A stretch of DNA of 64,000 nt. Source: Armigeres subalbatus (lineage: Eukaryota; Arthropoda; Insecta; Diptera; Culicidae). The notes under the pieces are model-generated. The model was not told where the DNA came from. It was given only the letters and a program-made list of their open reading frames with translations, and searched no databases. This document shows, piece by piece, positions 13,020-21,921 of this stretch. Location: assembly GCF_024139115.2 (NCBI RefSeq), contig NC_085141.1, forward strand, positions 220,943,783 through 221,007,782, given 5' to 3'. Position 1 is the first letter of the stretch, and each line of letters starts with the position of its first letter. A program made the translations under genes and the position numbers.

Positions 13020-13692
13020 TAGATAATAAACCAATTAGACGCTATAACACTAATATTGCTAAATATAATAATGTGGATAATAATAACAATAAATTTAAAG
13101 TTTATAGGAAACATTCCAATAATGCACATTCAAATAAGATGGAAGAAAACTCCTCTACAGGTATGCACAAGCTTAATATTTGTATTCCGGCACATGAAAG
13201 GGTGCCAATTATACGTACGAGCGATAATCAATTTTTATTGGCCCTCAAAGCAATGGGCAATCCCAATCGTAAAATGAAGTTTTGATAGATACTGGTGCTT
13301 GTTGTAACTTAATGAGATGGGACGTAGCTGCTAATATGGGGCAAACTGAAGTAAATTTGTCCGACAAATTGAATATGACTGGATTCAATTCAACGCAAAC
13401 GTTAACATTAGGATCAGTAGAAATAAACGTGATAATGGGGAATTCGCAATATAAAATTAAATTCCATTTAATAAAAGAATTATGTGTACCGGGAATTATA
13501 GGAGCAGAATTTCTTAAGCAACATACATTATATATTGATCAGCAATTTGCGTATATCATTTTGAGCAAACCAGATATTATTGCGAACACTACTAAAAATA
13601 AATCAAAGAGGGGAATAAATGGCGTCGACCCACCAGGTACCAAATGCATGGATTTTGTGAAATTAGATAATAATGAGTTCGCGTTAGATTGA
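13020..13692 (+). pseudogene. Retropepsin-like protease of the same element
   Basis: An Asn-rich linker frame runs to about 13285. In another frame the protease follows: VLIDTGACCNLM holds the catalytic DTGA motif near 13283, with a later GIIGAEFLKQH flap-distal block typical of gypsy proteases. The frame ends with a stop at 13690-13692 and no reverse transcriptase follows, so pol has been lost. Confidence 0.7.
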
Positions 13693-13749
13693 AAAAAATA
13701 TAATAAATTGATTTATATCCCAGAATTCTATTTGTCAAAAAATCGACAT

Positions 13750-13925
13750 TTTTTGGATTGGATGTGGATTGGATTTTGAATTTTTTTCAGATTGAATTTG
13801 AATTGGATTTCGATTTGATTAGGATTGGATTTGGATGGGATTTGAAGTAGATTTGGATTTGATTTAGATCGGATTCGAATTAGATTAGGATTGATTTTGG
13901 ATTGGGTTCGGGGCTTATATTTGGA
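13750..13925. repeat. Degenerate GGATTT array
   Basis: Loose tandem copies of ggattt and ggatttgaatt run through this stretch. A very similar array lies at 40083-40392. No coding content. Confidence 0.75.
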
Positions 13926-13934
13926 TTGTATAGG

Positions 13935-14173
13935 ACTTCTTTCTACTTGCCTAAAAATCGTATAACAAAATAAGGTCGTTGACCTCGTCAGGTTTGTTGT
14001 TCTTTTAATCTGACAAAGTTTGACAAGTTAGGAATCAAAGACAACTTGCTGCATTGGTTACGCTTGCTCACTGGTCGCAATATGTCCGTTGAAATAGGAA
14101 GTCATATCTCAACGCCATTCCCAGTCTGTAGTACCTCAAGACAGCCATTTTGAACCATTCTCGTTCTTTCTCT
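13935..14173 (+). pseudogene. LINE reverse transcriptase, left half (split by gypsy element)
   Basis: Translation gives LTKFDKLGIKDNLLHWLR and then a degraded PQDSHFEP, matching the PQGSHLGP block of CR1/Jockey-group reverse transcriptases. The reading continues across the 11-kb gypsy insertion at 25164, where the expected YMNDV and YADN (from YADD) appear. This half is therefore the 5' side of an insertion target. It has stops and missense changes. Confidence 0.75.
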
Positions 14174-16535
14174 TGTTACGTTTAGTTTTGATTTTGAATT
14201 AATAAGAAATAATTAGTAAGTAAACGAACGCAAACACAAATTGGAAGAAACAATAGCGCAACAAGCGGAATGCACTTTTGATCCAGTGCAGATTTTTCGA
14301 ACTTCAACTGCCATGTCAAGAGCGCTCCGTGTACGCGAATAACATGGAACAGACCTATCGCACAATGACGTTTATCAAATTGACATCTGCCCGCATGCAC
14401 ACGCACACACCATCGTACGTCGCACAGAAAGTGAACGCAAGAAACGAAAAGTCATCGTCACTTGTCACCCACCTCTTGCCTGCGTCGAATGGCAAAAAAA
14501 AAAAAAAAAAGTAGATTTCTTTAAGGTGAAGCGTTGTGACACTCAAATTGCTATGTGTTTGTATCATAAAAATCATCAACCATGGATTTGTAGTTGTGGA
14601 AACTTCCAATACCAATTCAGTAAGCATACACGTGGGATTCATTTTTTGTTAACATCCGATAACAGTAAACATTGCACACATTCGGAAGAATTCAGCCCAA
14701 CTTAGAGACAGTATCAATCAATACAGTCTAAGTATGGGATTAACTGATGGAATTTGCCAGAAAAGCATCAGTTTTTCTTTGGTTTAGGTGAATATTTATG
14801 AATTATGTTTTCACGATGCTGGCTGTTTATGTTTCCATCCTCAACCGTTGTTGCCAGCTGCTCAAACGCACCAATAACAAAATCATTTTTTCCTCCGATT
14901 TTTCAACTTTTGAAACGCACCCCAAAACAGAATCAATAAGATATTATTATTGCATCAATACATAATGCGTTAGGAAAAGATTGATTAATTAAATCGATAT
15001 TTTACATGTTTCCGCTATGATTTCACAATAGTTCATATCGACATCACTGTTTGCTGCTGATCAATGATTGCTTGCATACGACGCTACCGACGACGTGCAG
15101 ATTGTTGCACGGCGGCGACGTCGTTGGCATAGTGCGTTACTGGGGGGATTTTTTCACTTTGTTCACTTGCTTATATATCTTCCCTAAATTAGCGCTATAT
15201 GGTAATATCATCATATCGCCGCATAGATTGAACTTAGAAGTAAGTCCAGATTTACTTTTTTAGTGAGAAAATGGTCAGGTATGTAGGCAATATATGAATT
15301 AAATTTGTCTGTGCATATCGGGGTGGGTGGGGTGGTTGATTGTTTGACTGTGTTGGTAAGCCGCAAGGCAGCCATTCTGAATGACATGTCATGAAGCCTT
15401 AAGGCCTGTGAAAGTGGTCAGTGCAGTGCTAAGAAAAGTTGTTGAAATTCCGGACCGTTTCGTGTCTGGTAGGCGGCATCGTTCCGTCTCAGTGTTCGCT
15501 GGTGGAATCGCGATTGGTGACGCGGACACAGGTGAGATAATCCTGCCGTTTCTGGTGTATGCTGCTGACGACAACTTAACCTATAATAAACCGCAGGAAG
15601 CACGCACGTGCAAGTTCTCGGAATACGGCACAACGCCGCCGCAGGAAGAAGAGGCAACGCGCGAGTTTTATTCGTACACAGAGCACCAGGACTCACGGAA
15701 GCGCGGGTCAATTATTGTTACTCCGAAGGTAATTGCCATCGAAAGTTACAATTGAGGAGTCTAACCTCGCATTCTCTGCACTATTAGCTGACGAAGATCG
15801 AGCGCCTGGTGGTGTGACTGGTGAGAGGACAGGCTAAAACGCTCATCAAGTTGAGCGGAAATACCCCACTGGGTAAGTGCCGGAAAGAAATTTGATTGTG
15901 GACATTTAGCTGAATAAATGATTCAACAGGGTTTTTTTTCGTGGAGCCAATTTCCATCATCGAGGTCCGGGAGGATCGTGATCGAGGCAGCGGTGCGACA
16001 AGGCGACGGGCGGATTGCCGATACATCGAGTGTGCTTCACTCGGCCGGCAGGACCAAGTCGGAGGAGATTCGTTCGGGAACCAGCAGCCCTTCGGTGGAT
16101 CACTCGGAGGGACCCCATCCAGTTACTTGGTCGCACTGGACGGCCAGAGGGGTCTCCAGCAGAGTGATTAGGATGCATGCGTGGGACGGCAGTGAAATGC
16201 GCGAACAGTCGCGGCAGCGAAAGCTCCGCCGAGGAAATAGTGTAGGGGGACGCCCCGAACACAAGAAGCGTGAGTACGGAGAAGAAACCGTGAGTAAGAA
16301 AACTGAGGTGTTTTGTAAAGTAGGAAGATAGAGAAAGAGGAGTGAAAAGGAAAGAAGATAAGATGAGTAGGAGGTAGGAAGTAACAGAGGAAAATGGGTG
16401 CATTACCCTAAATACATGTATTAAATTGAGACTTGTGGTTATTGGATTTGTGTTGGTGCTTTGGCCCTCCAGTCCAATTGCTTCTTTTGTCCGCTTTGGT
16501 AGTTCTGCTCTACCCGCTACCGGAAACTCGCAATA
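14174..16535 (+). repeat. 5' LTR, enlarged by an insertion
   Basis: It begins TGTTACGTTTAG and ends CTCGCAATA just before the primer binding site. Without the 874-bp insert it matches the 3' LTR along its whole length, at about 1.49 kb. It should contain the element promoter and poly(A) signals, but no TATA box or start site could be assigned with confidence. Confidence 0.9.
14525..15398. mobile_element. 874-bp TTAA-flanked insertion in the 5' LTR
   Basis: The 3' LTR runs continuously through ctttaaggcctgtg, whereas the 5' LTR has 874 extra bases at that TTAA. TTAA stands at both junctions (14521-14524 and 15399-15402), and TTAAGG can be read as a 6-bp duplication instead. The ends share only GG as inverted bases, so this is not a classic inverted-repeat MITE. 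No coding region is seen. TTAA duplication points to a piggyBac-type source; class uncertain. Confidence 0.75.
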
Positions 16536-16536
16536 C

Positions 16537-16555
16537 TGGCGCCCAACTGAAAATC
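16537..16555 (+). other. Primer binding site of the gypsy element
   Basis: TGGCGCCCAAC starts one base after the LTR end. These 11 bases match the pattern used by elements primed with a lysine tRNA; the bases after it diverge. Position and sequence both support its role in minus-strand DNA synthesis. Confidence 0.75.
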
Positions 16556-16678
16556 CACAATTAAAACTACCGTTTAGCGAAAATTATTGATTTGTTTAGT
16601 TATATTTTGGTTTTGTGTTTTGATTATCCGGCCTATGATAGTCAAATTTTACTTTAACTCTTACGCATTATTATCGAT

Positions 16679-18838
16679 ATGGATTATACGCATTTGACCG
16701 ACGAAGAGGTGACCTACGAGTTAGCTTTACGCCACGTAGTCAACCTAGGTCCAACCACCCATCGAGGTAAAATCCTCCGTCTCAAGGCTCTCGTTCAAGA
16801 GGAGACCTTGAGAGATAGTAAGCCCACTAGCTCAGACCACATAATGAGCTCACAATCAAACATTGAACATTGTCAAGTTCAGATACACCAACTGCAAATT
16901 TGTACTGAATCGGCCATCCGCTCAGCCGATAGTACAGCATTAAACCAAATTCAAACGCGTCTAACGCACTATCGCGATCGTTTAAGTTTGATCCGTCCTC
17001 CGGTCGAATTGCATGAAACGCACTCTATGCTCATCATGCAAGTCAATTTGTTATTGAGCAAAGTGAACGGAACAAGTGCAGTGAATGGTGTAACAAGAAG
17101 TGACAGTGCAGTGAACCAACCACAGTCGACTGGCGCTGTGCGCAGGAGCAACGCAGAAGAAGACGGAGCCTTTGGAGGAGCAGCGTATGCAACCATCCCA
17201 GTTGCTGACAATTTTATTCTGGAAGTTCCGCCACCGATGTCGGACCAACCCCCAGAAATGAATTCGTTTTCGTGCGGAAATGAACGCGGACAACTATTTT
17301 CAAGTTCGTTCCAAGCACACGGCCATGAGAACGGAACACAAGTGAATACAGGCCGGCGAAGCAGCACACCACCACCTCCCTACCGTTCGAGAGATCGTGC
17401 AGCCTGGAACTACCCGGAAAGTGAAGCACAAGGACTAGAAGGCAGAATAAGAGAGATGCAGGACAGGGAGAACCGTATTCGAGAGCAGTACTGCAGAATG
17501 CGGGATGAACTGGATCGGCTCATTCGTCGAGAACAACCACGACCGGTGCGAGAAGAAGAAAGAAGGATACAAAAGGCTGTGCACAACTGGCCGTTCAGGT
17601 TCCGTGGAGACAAAGACACGACATCGCTCAACGTTTTCCTGGATCGAGTCGAGACGTTTGCAAGGTCGGAGGGCATGAGTGATGCGACGCTGCTGAGTTC
17701 CATCAAGCATCTGCTGCAGGAGGACGCAATCGACTGGTATGCACGGGCAACTTCACAACGCTTGCTTCATTCATGGAACGACTTCAAGCGGGAAATCCGA
17801 GGAGAATTCTTGCCCAGTGGATATTCGCAGATTCTTCGCCTGGAAGCCAGCTTCAGATTCCAAGGAAGGGAAGAGTCGTTCGCGAAATATTTTCGCGACA
17901 TTTCGGCGCTTTTTCGCTTTGTGGAACCGCCGATTCCAGAGGAAGAAAAGTTTTTCCTGGTGAAGAAGAACATGAACGAGAACTATGCAGCTATCGTTAC
18001 GGCAGCAAGACCGCGTTCACTGGAAGAAATGGTAGAAGTTTGCACCGGGTACGACGAAACACGAATGCTCTTGAACAGACAGCGCAGAATTCCAATTCCG
18101 CACAGTGCGCTTCTGGAGCCGAACTTTGCGACGCCGGTAACCGTCAACAGGGTGACAACGCTTCCTCAGCAACAACAACCACACCGCTACAACAGAGTTC
18201 ACGCGGTAGAAGTAGAGGAAAACATTCCGCAATACGAAGCAGAGGAAGAAGAATCAGGTGATATTTGGCAGCACAGCATCGATTATCTCATAGAGCAAGT
18301 CAACGCGCTGAAGCTGAACCTGGAGAGCAAAACCTGGCGTCCGAGCAACACAACGCGGAACGATCAGCCACCCAGATTTGTGGACAAAGTTCGTCGACAC
18401 GAAGAAGCACGTCAGCAGTTCGGAAGGGAACAACAATCTAGATTCCAGCCACAACGGCAGCAGTACATGCAGTTTCAGCAACGTCAGCCACAGCAACTGC
18501 TAGATAGCATGCAAAGAACGCAGAGCTGGCAGTCACGCCGAGAAATTCGAAACTCCGAAGAAGCATTAGCTGACGCTCCTCAGCAAAGCCATCGACGGCA
18601 GCCAGAGCCAGCCAGATGGGAGGATAATCACCACGAGGAGCAGCAGGAATCTCCGCGCAACCAACGACCAATCATGGTTTGCTGGAACTGCGACGAAGAC
18701 GGTCACAGGTTCATGGATTGCCCAAAACCGCAAGCAATTCTGTTCTGCTATCGATGCGGACGAAAAGGCTACTCACTTCGTAGCTGTTTCACGTGTCGAG
18801 CAGATGCGGGAAACGGTCAAGCGGGGAACCGACAATAG
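16679..18838 (+). CDS. gag: Gag polyprotein of Ty3/gypsy element, 719 aa
   Basis: This is the structural protein that assembles particles and binds element RNA. An N-terminal block (LTDEEVTYELALRHV) resembles a SAP-like helix pair common in mosquito gypsy gags. A Ser/Pro-rich region is followed by a coiled-coil segment (about residues 250-290, rich in R and E), a capsid domain (about 300-455, starting WPFRFRGDKD), a Gln-rich stretch (about 550-660) and two zinc knuckles. The first knuckle is a normal CX2CX4HX4C (CWNCDEDGHRFMDC). The second has Tyr in place of His (CYRCGRKGYSLRSC). The frame is open throughout. The ATG at 16679 is the first after the PBS that opens it, 142 bases downstream. 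Confidence 0.9.
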   Translation: MDYTHLTDEEVTYELALRHVVNLGPTTHRGKILRLKALVQEETLRDSKPTSSDHIMSSQSNIEHCQVQIHQLQICTESAIRSADSTALNQIQTRLTHYRDRLSLIRPPVELHETHSMLIMQVNLLLSKVNGTSAVNGVTRSDSAVNQPQSTGAVRRSNAEEDGAFGGAAYATIPVADNFILEVPPPMSDQPPEMNSFSCGNERGQLFSSSFQAHGHENGTQVNTGRRSSTPPPPYRSRDRAAWNYPESEAQGLEGRIREMQDRENRIREQYCRMRDELDRLIRREQPRPVREEERRIQKAVHNWPFRFRGDKDTTSLNVFLDRVETFARSEGMSDATLLSSIKHLLQEDAIDWYARATSQRLLHSWNDFKREIRGEFLPSGYSQILRLEASFRFQGREESFAKYFRDISALFRFVEPPIPEEEKFFLVKKNMNENYAAIVTAARPRSLEEMVEVCTGYDETRMLLNRQRRIPIPHSALLEPNFATPVTVNRVTTLPQQQQPHRYNRVHAVEVEENIPQYEAEEEESGDIWQHSIDYLIEQVNALKLNLESKTWRPSNTTRNDQPPRFVDKVRRHEEARQQFGREQQSRFQPQRQQYMQFQQRQPQQLLDSMQRTQSWQSRREIRNSEEALADAPQQSHRRQPEPARWEDNHHEEQQESPRNQRPIMVCWNCDEDGHRFMDCPKPQAILFCYRCGRKGYSLRSCFTCRADAGNGQAGNRQ
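18808..18814 (+). promoter_or_regulatory. -1 ribosomal frameshift site G GGA AAC
   Basis: The heptamer lies in the gag frame as gcG GGA AAC, the canonical X XXY YYZ arrangement. Slipping back one base moves translation into the protease frame, which is open at this point and continues to 19290. Gag stops 24 bases downstream, at 18836-18838. A downstream stimulatory structure was not established by eye. Confidence 0.75.
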
Positions 18839-19293
18839 AGGGGAACAGTTCTCCGCAACCCTTCGGACATCCCTCCGAAATCTCAAAATTCCAGAACCTA
18901 GACTCAATTATCGTCAATCCCGGAAATGACAACCGTCCGCATGCAGTCGTAACGGTGCTAGGCGATGAACTAACAGCACTGCTAGACAGCGGAGCAAACT
19001 GCTCCTTGCTTGGAGGAAAGATGGTCGACCTGGCGGAGAAATACGGTCTGCAGAAAGGAACAGTTATAGGCGGAATAAAAACAGCGGATGGTACGAGGCA
19101 CGCTATCTCCTATTTCGTATACCTTCCGATCGTGTACAATAACCGCAACGAAGTTTTACCAGTACTGTTAGTACCCTCTATCCCGGACTGTATCATCCTT
19201 GGAATGGACTTCTGGGACATGTATGGCGTTAAAGCGGTATGCTGCAAGGTAGAAGCGGATAAAGAGGAACCAAGCGTTGGAGTGCAAAACTAG
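18808..19293 (+). CDS. pro: Protease region of Pol (frameshift product)
   Basis: The aspartic protease cleaves the Gag-Pol precursor. The catalytic DSGA motif is in LLDSGANCSLLGG (codon for Asp at 18985-18987), and the second conserved block is CIILGMDFWDMYG. The frame has no suitable ATG of its own and overlaps the end of gag, so expression is expected by -1 frameshifting. It is closed by a TAG at 19291-19293, directly followed by ATG of the RT frame in the same phase. That stop is either a disabling mutation or a programmed feature. Confidence 0.8.
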   Translation, partial: GKRSSGEPTIEGNSSPQPFGHPSEISKFQNLDSIIVNPGNDNRPHAVVTVLGDELTALLDSGANCSLLGGKMVDLAEKYGLQKGTVIGGIKTADGTRHAISYFVYLPIVYNNRNEVLPVLLVPSIPDCIILGMDFWDMYGVKAVCCKVEADKEEPSVGVQN

Positions 19294-21921
19294 ATGAGGC
19301 AGCTGTCATCGCAACAGAGAATGCGACTGGAGCATGCGATCCAGATATTTCCCAATGCGGAAGCAGGCAGGTTGGGACGTATGAGACTGTACGAATATCG
19401 TATCTACGTCGGGAACGCGCCACCACGTAAGCAAAGGCATTATCCAATGTCGCCGTATGTTCTGCAGGAGGTGAATAAGGAGATCGACCGAATGATAGCG
19501 CTCGATGTTATTGAAGAGGCACAGTTTTCCCCATGGAACAACCCGTTGGTTGCGGTAAAGAAGAAGACGGGACAGTATCGTGTCTGCCTGGATGCCCGGC
19601 ATCTCAACTCCATCATGGTAAACGAAGGTTACCCTATTCCGCAGATCGCAGCAATCACCAACAACCACAGAAGCAGCAAATACATCTTGTCAGTGGACCT
19701 GAAGGATGCGTTCTGGCAGTTACCGCTACACCCTGGCTCGAGACAATTGACGGCGTTCACGGTTCCATCCCGCGGACACTTCCAGTTCAAGGTCGTCCCG
19801 TTTGGACTGTGTACAGCTAGTCAAGCCTTAGCGCGGCTGATGACGCACCTATTCGCCGATCTGGAACCTCTGGTGTTCCATTATCTAGACGACATCATCA
19901 TCTGCTCGGAAACTTTTGAGGAACATGTCGCGCTGCTGGAAGAGGTAGCCCGCCGATTGCGTCAAGCAAACCTGACAATATCGTCGGAAAAATCAATGTT
20001 CTGCAGGAAAAGCATGAAGTACCTCGGTTACGTGATCGACGAGCAAGGCTGGCGAGTAGATGACGAGAAGATCCAAGCTATAGTTCAGTTTCCAACCCCG
20101 ACGTCAAGGAAGGAAGTGCAGCGGTTCTTAGGAGTATGTAACTGGTACCGACGTTTCATCTCCTCCTTTTCGGAGCTAGCGGCCCCACTCACGAACCTGA
20201 CATCAGCCAAGGTAAAGTTCCGGTGGACTCCCGTAGCAGAAGAAGCATTTCTCAAACTGAAAGCAGCTCTGGTCTCAGCGCCGGTGCTAGCAATGCCAAA
20301 CTACTCCAAACCGTTCGCAATAGCGTGCGATGCCAGTGACACTGCCATCGGGGCGGTCCTGACGCAAGATATCAACGGTGAAGAACATCCGATCAGTTAT
20401 TTTTCGCAGAAGCTGTCAGCGTCGGAGCGGAGATATTCCGTCACGGAGCGAGAGTGTTTAGCGGTGATCCGAGCAATCGAAAAGTTTCGAGCATACGTGG
20501 AAGGGATCAAGTTCATCGTGTACTGCGACCATGCAGCCCTCAGCTACCTCAAGTCAATGAAAAATCCTACAGCTTTGATGAGCAGATGGTTACTGCGGCT
20601 AAACGCGTTTGACTTCGAGATTCGTTACCGGAAAGGCTCAATCAACGTAGTACCGGATGCGCTCTCGAGAATAGTATCCGAAGCCGTATTCACAGTGGAT
20701 CAAGTGCTGGATCCGTGGTACAAGAAGCTGGTGGATAGAGTAAATAGTGAAGGAGACAAGTTTCCGGATTTTCGTATCGCCAATGACACCCTGTTCAAGA
20801 ACTGTCGTTGCAAGGATGAAGTCGGAGCAGTATATCACAAATGGAAACAAGTCGTTCCCAAAGAAGAAAGACTGCTGCTGATCCGGAGATTCCACGACGA
20901 GCCAGCGGCTGCGCACCTAGGATTCTACAAAACTTGGCACAAACTACAAGCCCACTACTACTGGCCGCAGATGCAGCAGGAGATCAGAGACTACGTGCGG
21001 AACTGCACAACTTGCAAAGCCTGTAAGGCGCCCGGCGTGACGATGATGCCACAAATGGGAAAGCTCAAGCCGGCGAAGATTCCTTGGGAGATGATATCGA
21101 TCGATTTCGTGGGTCCACTCACGCGCTCTAAGCGAGGGAACACAGTGTTGCTAGTGATAGTAGATTGGGTGAGCAAGTATGTGATCGTCAAGCCAATGCG
21201 CACAGCCGATTCGCAAAAGATGGTGGAGTTTCTAGAGGAAGAAGTATGTTTGAAGTTCTCACGTCCTAGGCTGATACTGTCGGACAACGGGAAGCAGTTC
21301 GAGTCCATGGTTTTCAAATCCTGGCTAGCTAAGCATAAGATCGGCCACATAAAAACCGCCTACTATTCACCACAAGCGAACAACGCCGAACGCGTCAATC
21401 GCGTCGTGGTCACTTGTATTCGGACGCTCCTTGACGGCGACCATCGCGAATGGGACGACAAGTTGCCGGCTATCACAGCGGCGATCAACGCGGCGAAACA
21501 CGAAGCAACGGGTGTAAGTCCACACGAAGCCAATTTCGGACGTAACCTGCTGCTACACACGGATCTCTACACACAGCAATCGTTGAACACGGCGGAGGAT
21601 CCAAAGGTCGCCCAGGAGATGAGATTGTCGACGATTCGCCGTATTCAGAAGCTCATCATCGAGCGGATCAAAAACAGCCACGAGCGAGCGAAGCAGCGAT
21701 ACAATCTACGCACGAGAGCGGTGTCATTCAAGGTCGGAGATCTGGTTTGGCGCCGGACATTCATCCTTTCATCGAAGGCGGACCAAATCAACAGCAAGCT
21801 AGAGCCGAAGTTTGTTCCGGCAATCGTGAAGGAAGCCCTCGGAACAAATGTGTACCTATTAGAGGACGTTTTGAGTGGGAAGAAAGGTCGATTCCATGCG
21901 AAAGACATCAAAGCCGATTAA
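19294..21921 (+). CDS. pol: Reverse transcriptase, RNase H and integrase, 875 aa
   Basis: This copies element RNA to DNA and inserts it. RT (about residues 60-250) has SPWNNPLVAVKKK, the VDLKDAFWQLPL block and the catalytic YLDD at 19882-19893. RNase H (about 340-460) has ACDASD, a TERECLAV block and YCDH. Integrase has a His/Cys zinc domain (HDEPAAAHLG through CTTCKACK) and DDE residues in SIDFVGPL, LSDNGKQF and ANNAERVNR. A C-terminal GPY/F-like module follows (KFVPAIVKE). The frame is fully open and all catalytic residues are present. The preceding TAG separates it from protease. Confidence 0.93.
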   Translation: MRQLSSQQRMRLEHAIQIFPNAEAGRLGRMRLYEYRIYVGNAPPRKQRHYPMSPYVLQEVNKEIDRMIALDVIEEAQFSPWNNPLVAVKKKTGQYRVCLDARHLNSIMVNEGYPIPQIAAITNNHRSSKYILSVDLKDAFWQLPLHPGSRQLTAFTVPSRGHFQFKVVPFGLCTASQALARLMTHLFADLEPLVFHYLDDIIICSETFEEHVALLEEVARRLRQANLTISSEKSMFCRKSMKYLGYVIDEQGWRVDDEKIQAIVQFPTPTSRKEVQRFLGVCNWYRRFISSFSELAAPLTNLTSAKVKFRWTPVAEEAFLKLKAALVSAPVLAMPNYSKPFAIACDASDTAIGAVLTQDINGEEHPISYFSQKLSASERRYSVTERECLAVIRAIEKFRAYVEGIKFIVYCDHAALSYLKSMKNPTALMSRWLLRLNAFDFEIRYRKGSINVVPDALSRIVSEAVFTVDQVLDPWYKKLVDRVNSEGDKFPDFRIANDTLFKNCRCKDEVGAVYHKWKQVVPKEERLLLIRRFHDEPAAAHLGFYKTWHKLQAHYYWPQMQQEIRDYVRNCTTCKACKAPGVTMMPQMGKLKPAKIPWEMISIDFVGPLTRSKRGNTVLLVIVDWVSKYVIVKPMRTADSQKMVEFLEEEVCLKFSRPRLILSDNGKQFESMVFKSWLAKHKIGHIKTAYYSPQANNAERVNRVVVTCIRTLLDGDHREWDDKLPAITAAINAAKHEATGVSPHEANFGRNLLLHTDLYTQQSLNTAEDPKVAQEMRLSTIRRIQKLIIERIKNSHERAKQRYNLRTRAVSFKVGDLVWRRTFILSSKADQINSKLEPKFVPAIVKEALGTNVYLLEDVLSGKKGRFHAKDIKAD

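Larger units (their letters stand above)
10780..13692 (+). mobile_element. Ty3/gypsy-type LTR element remnant (gag and protease only)
   Basis: A putative LTR ends near 11154, followed by a primer-binding-like sequence, a leader of over 1 kb, a gag frame and a retropepsin frame. No reverse transcriptase or integrase follows: at about 13740 the sequence turns into a simple array. The LTR start could not be fixed, because there is no second copy in the window. The element is a truncated relic. Confidence 0.65.

Noticed and set aside
15381..16331. Open frames inside the 5' LTR (124 and 137 codons), repeated in the 3' LTR
   Set aside because: They overlap one another on both strands, differ by indels between the two LTRs, and match no known LTR-encoded protein.
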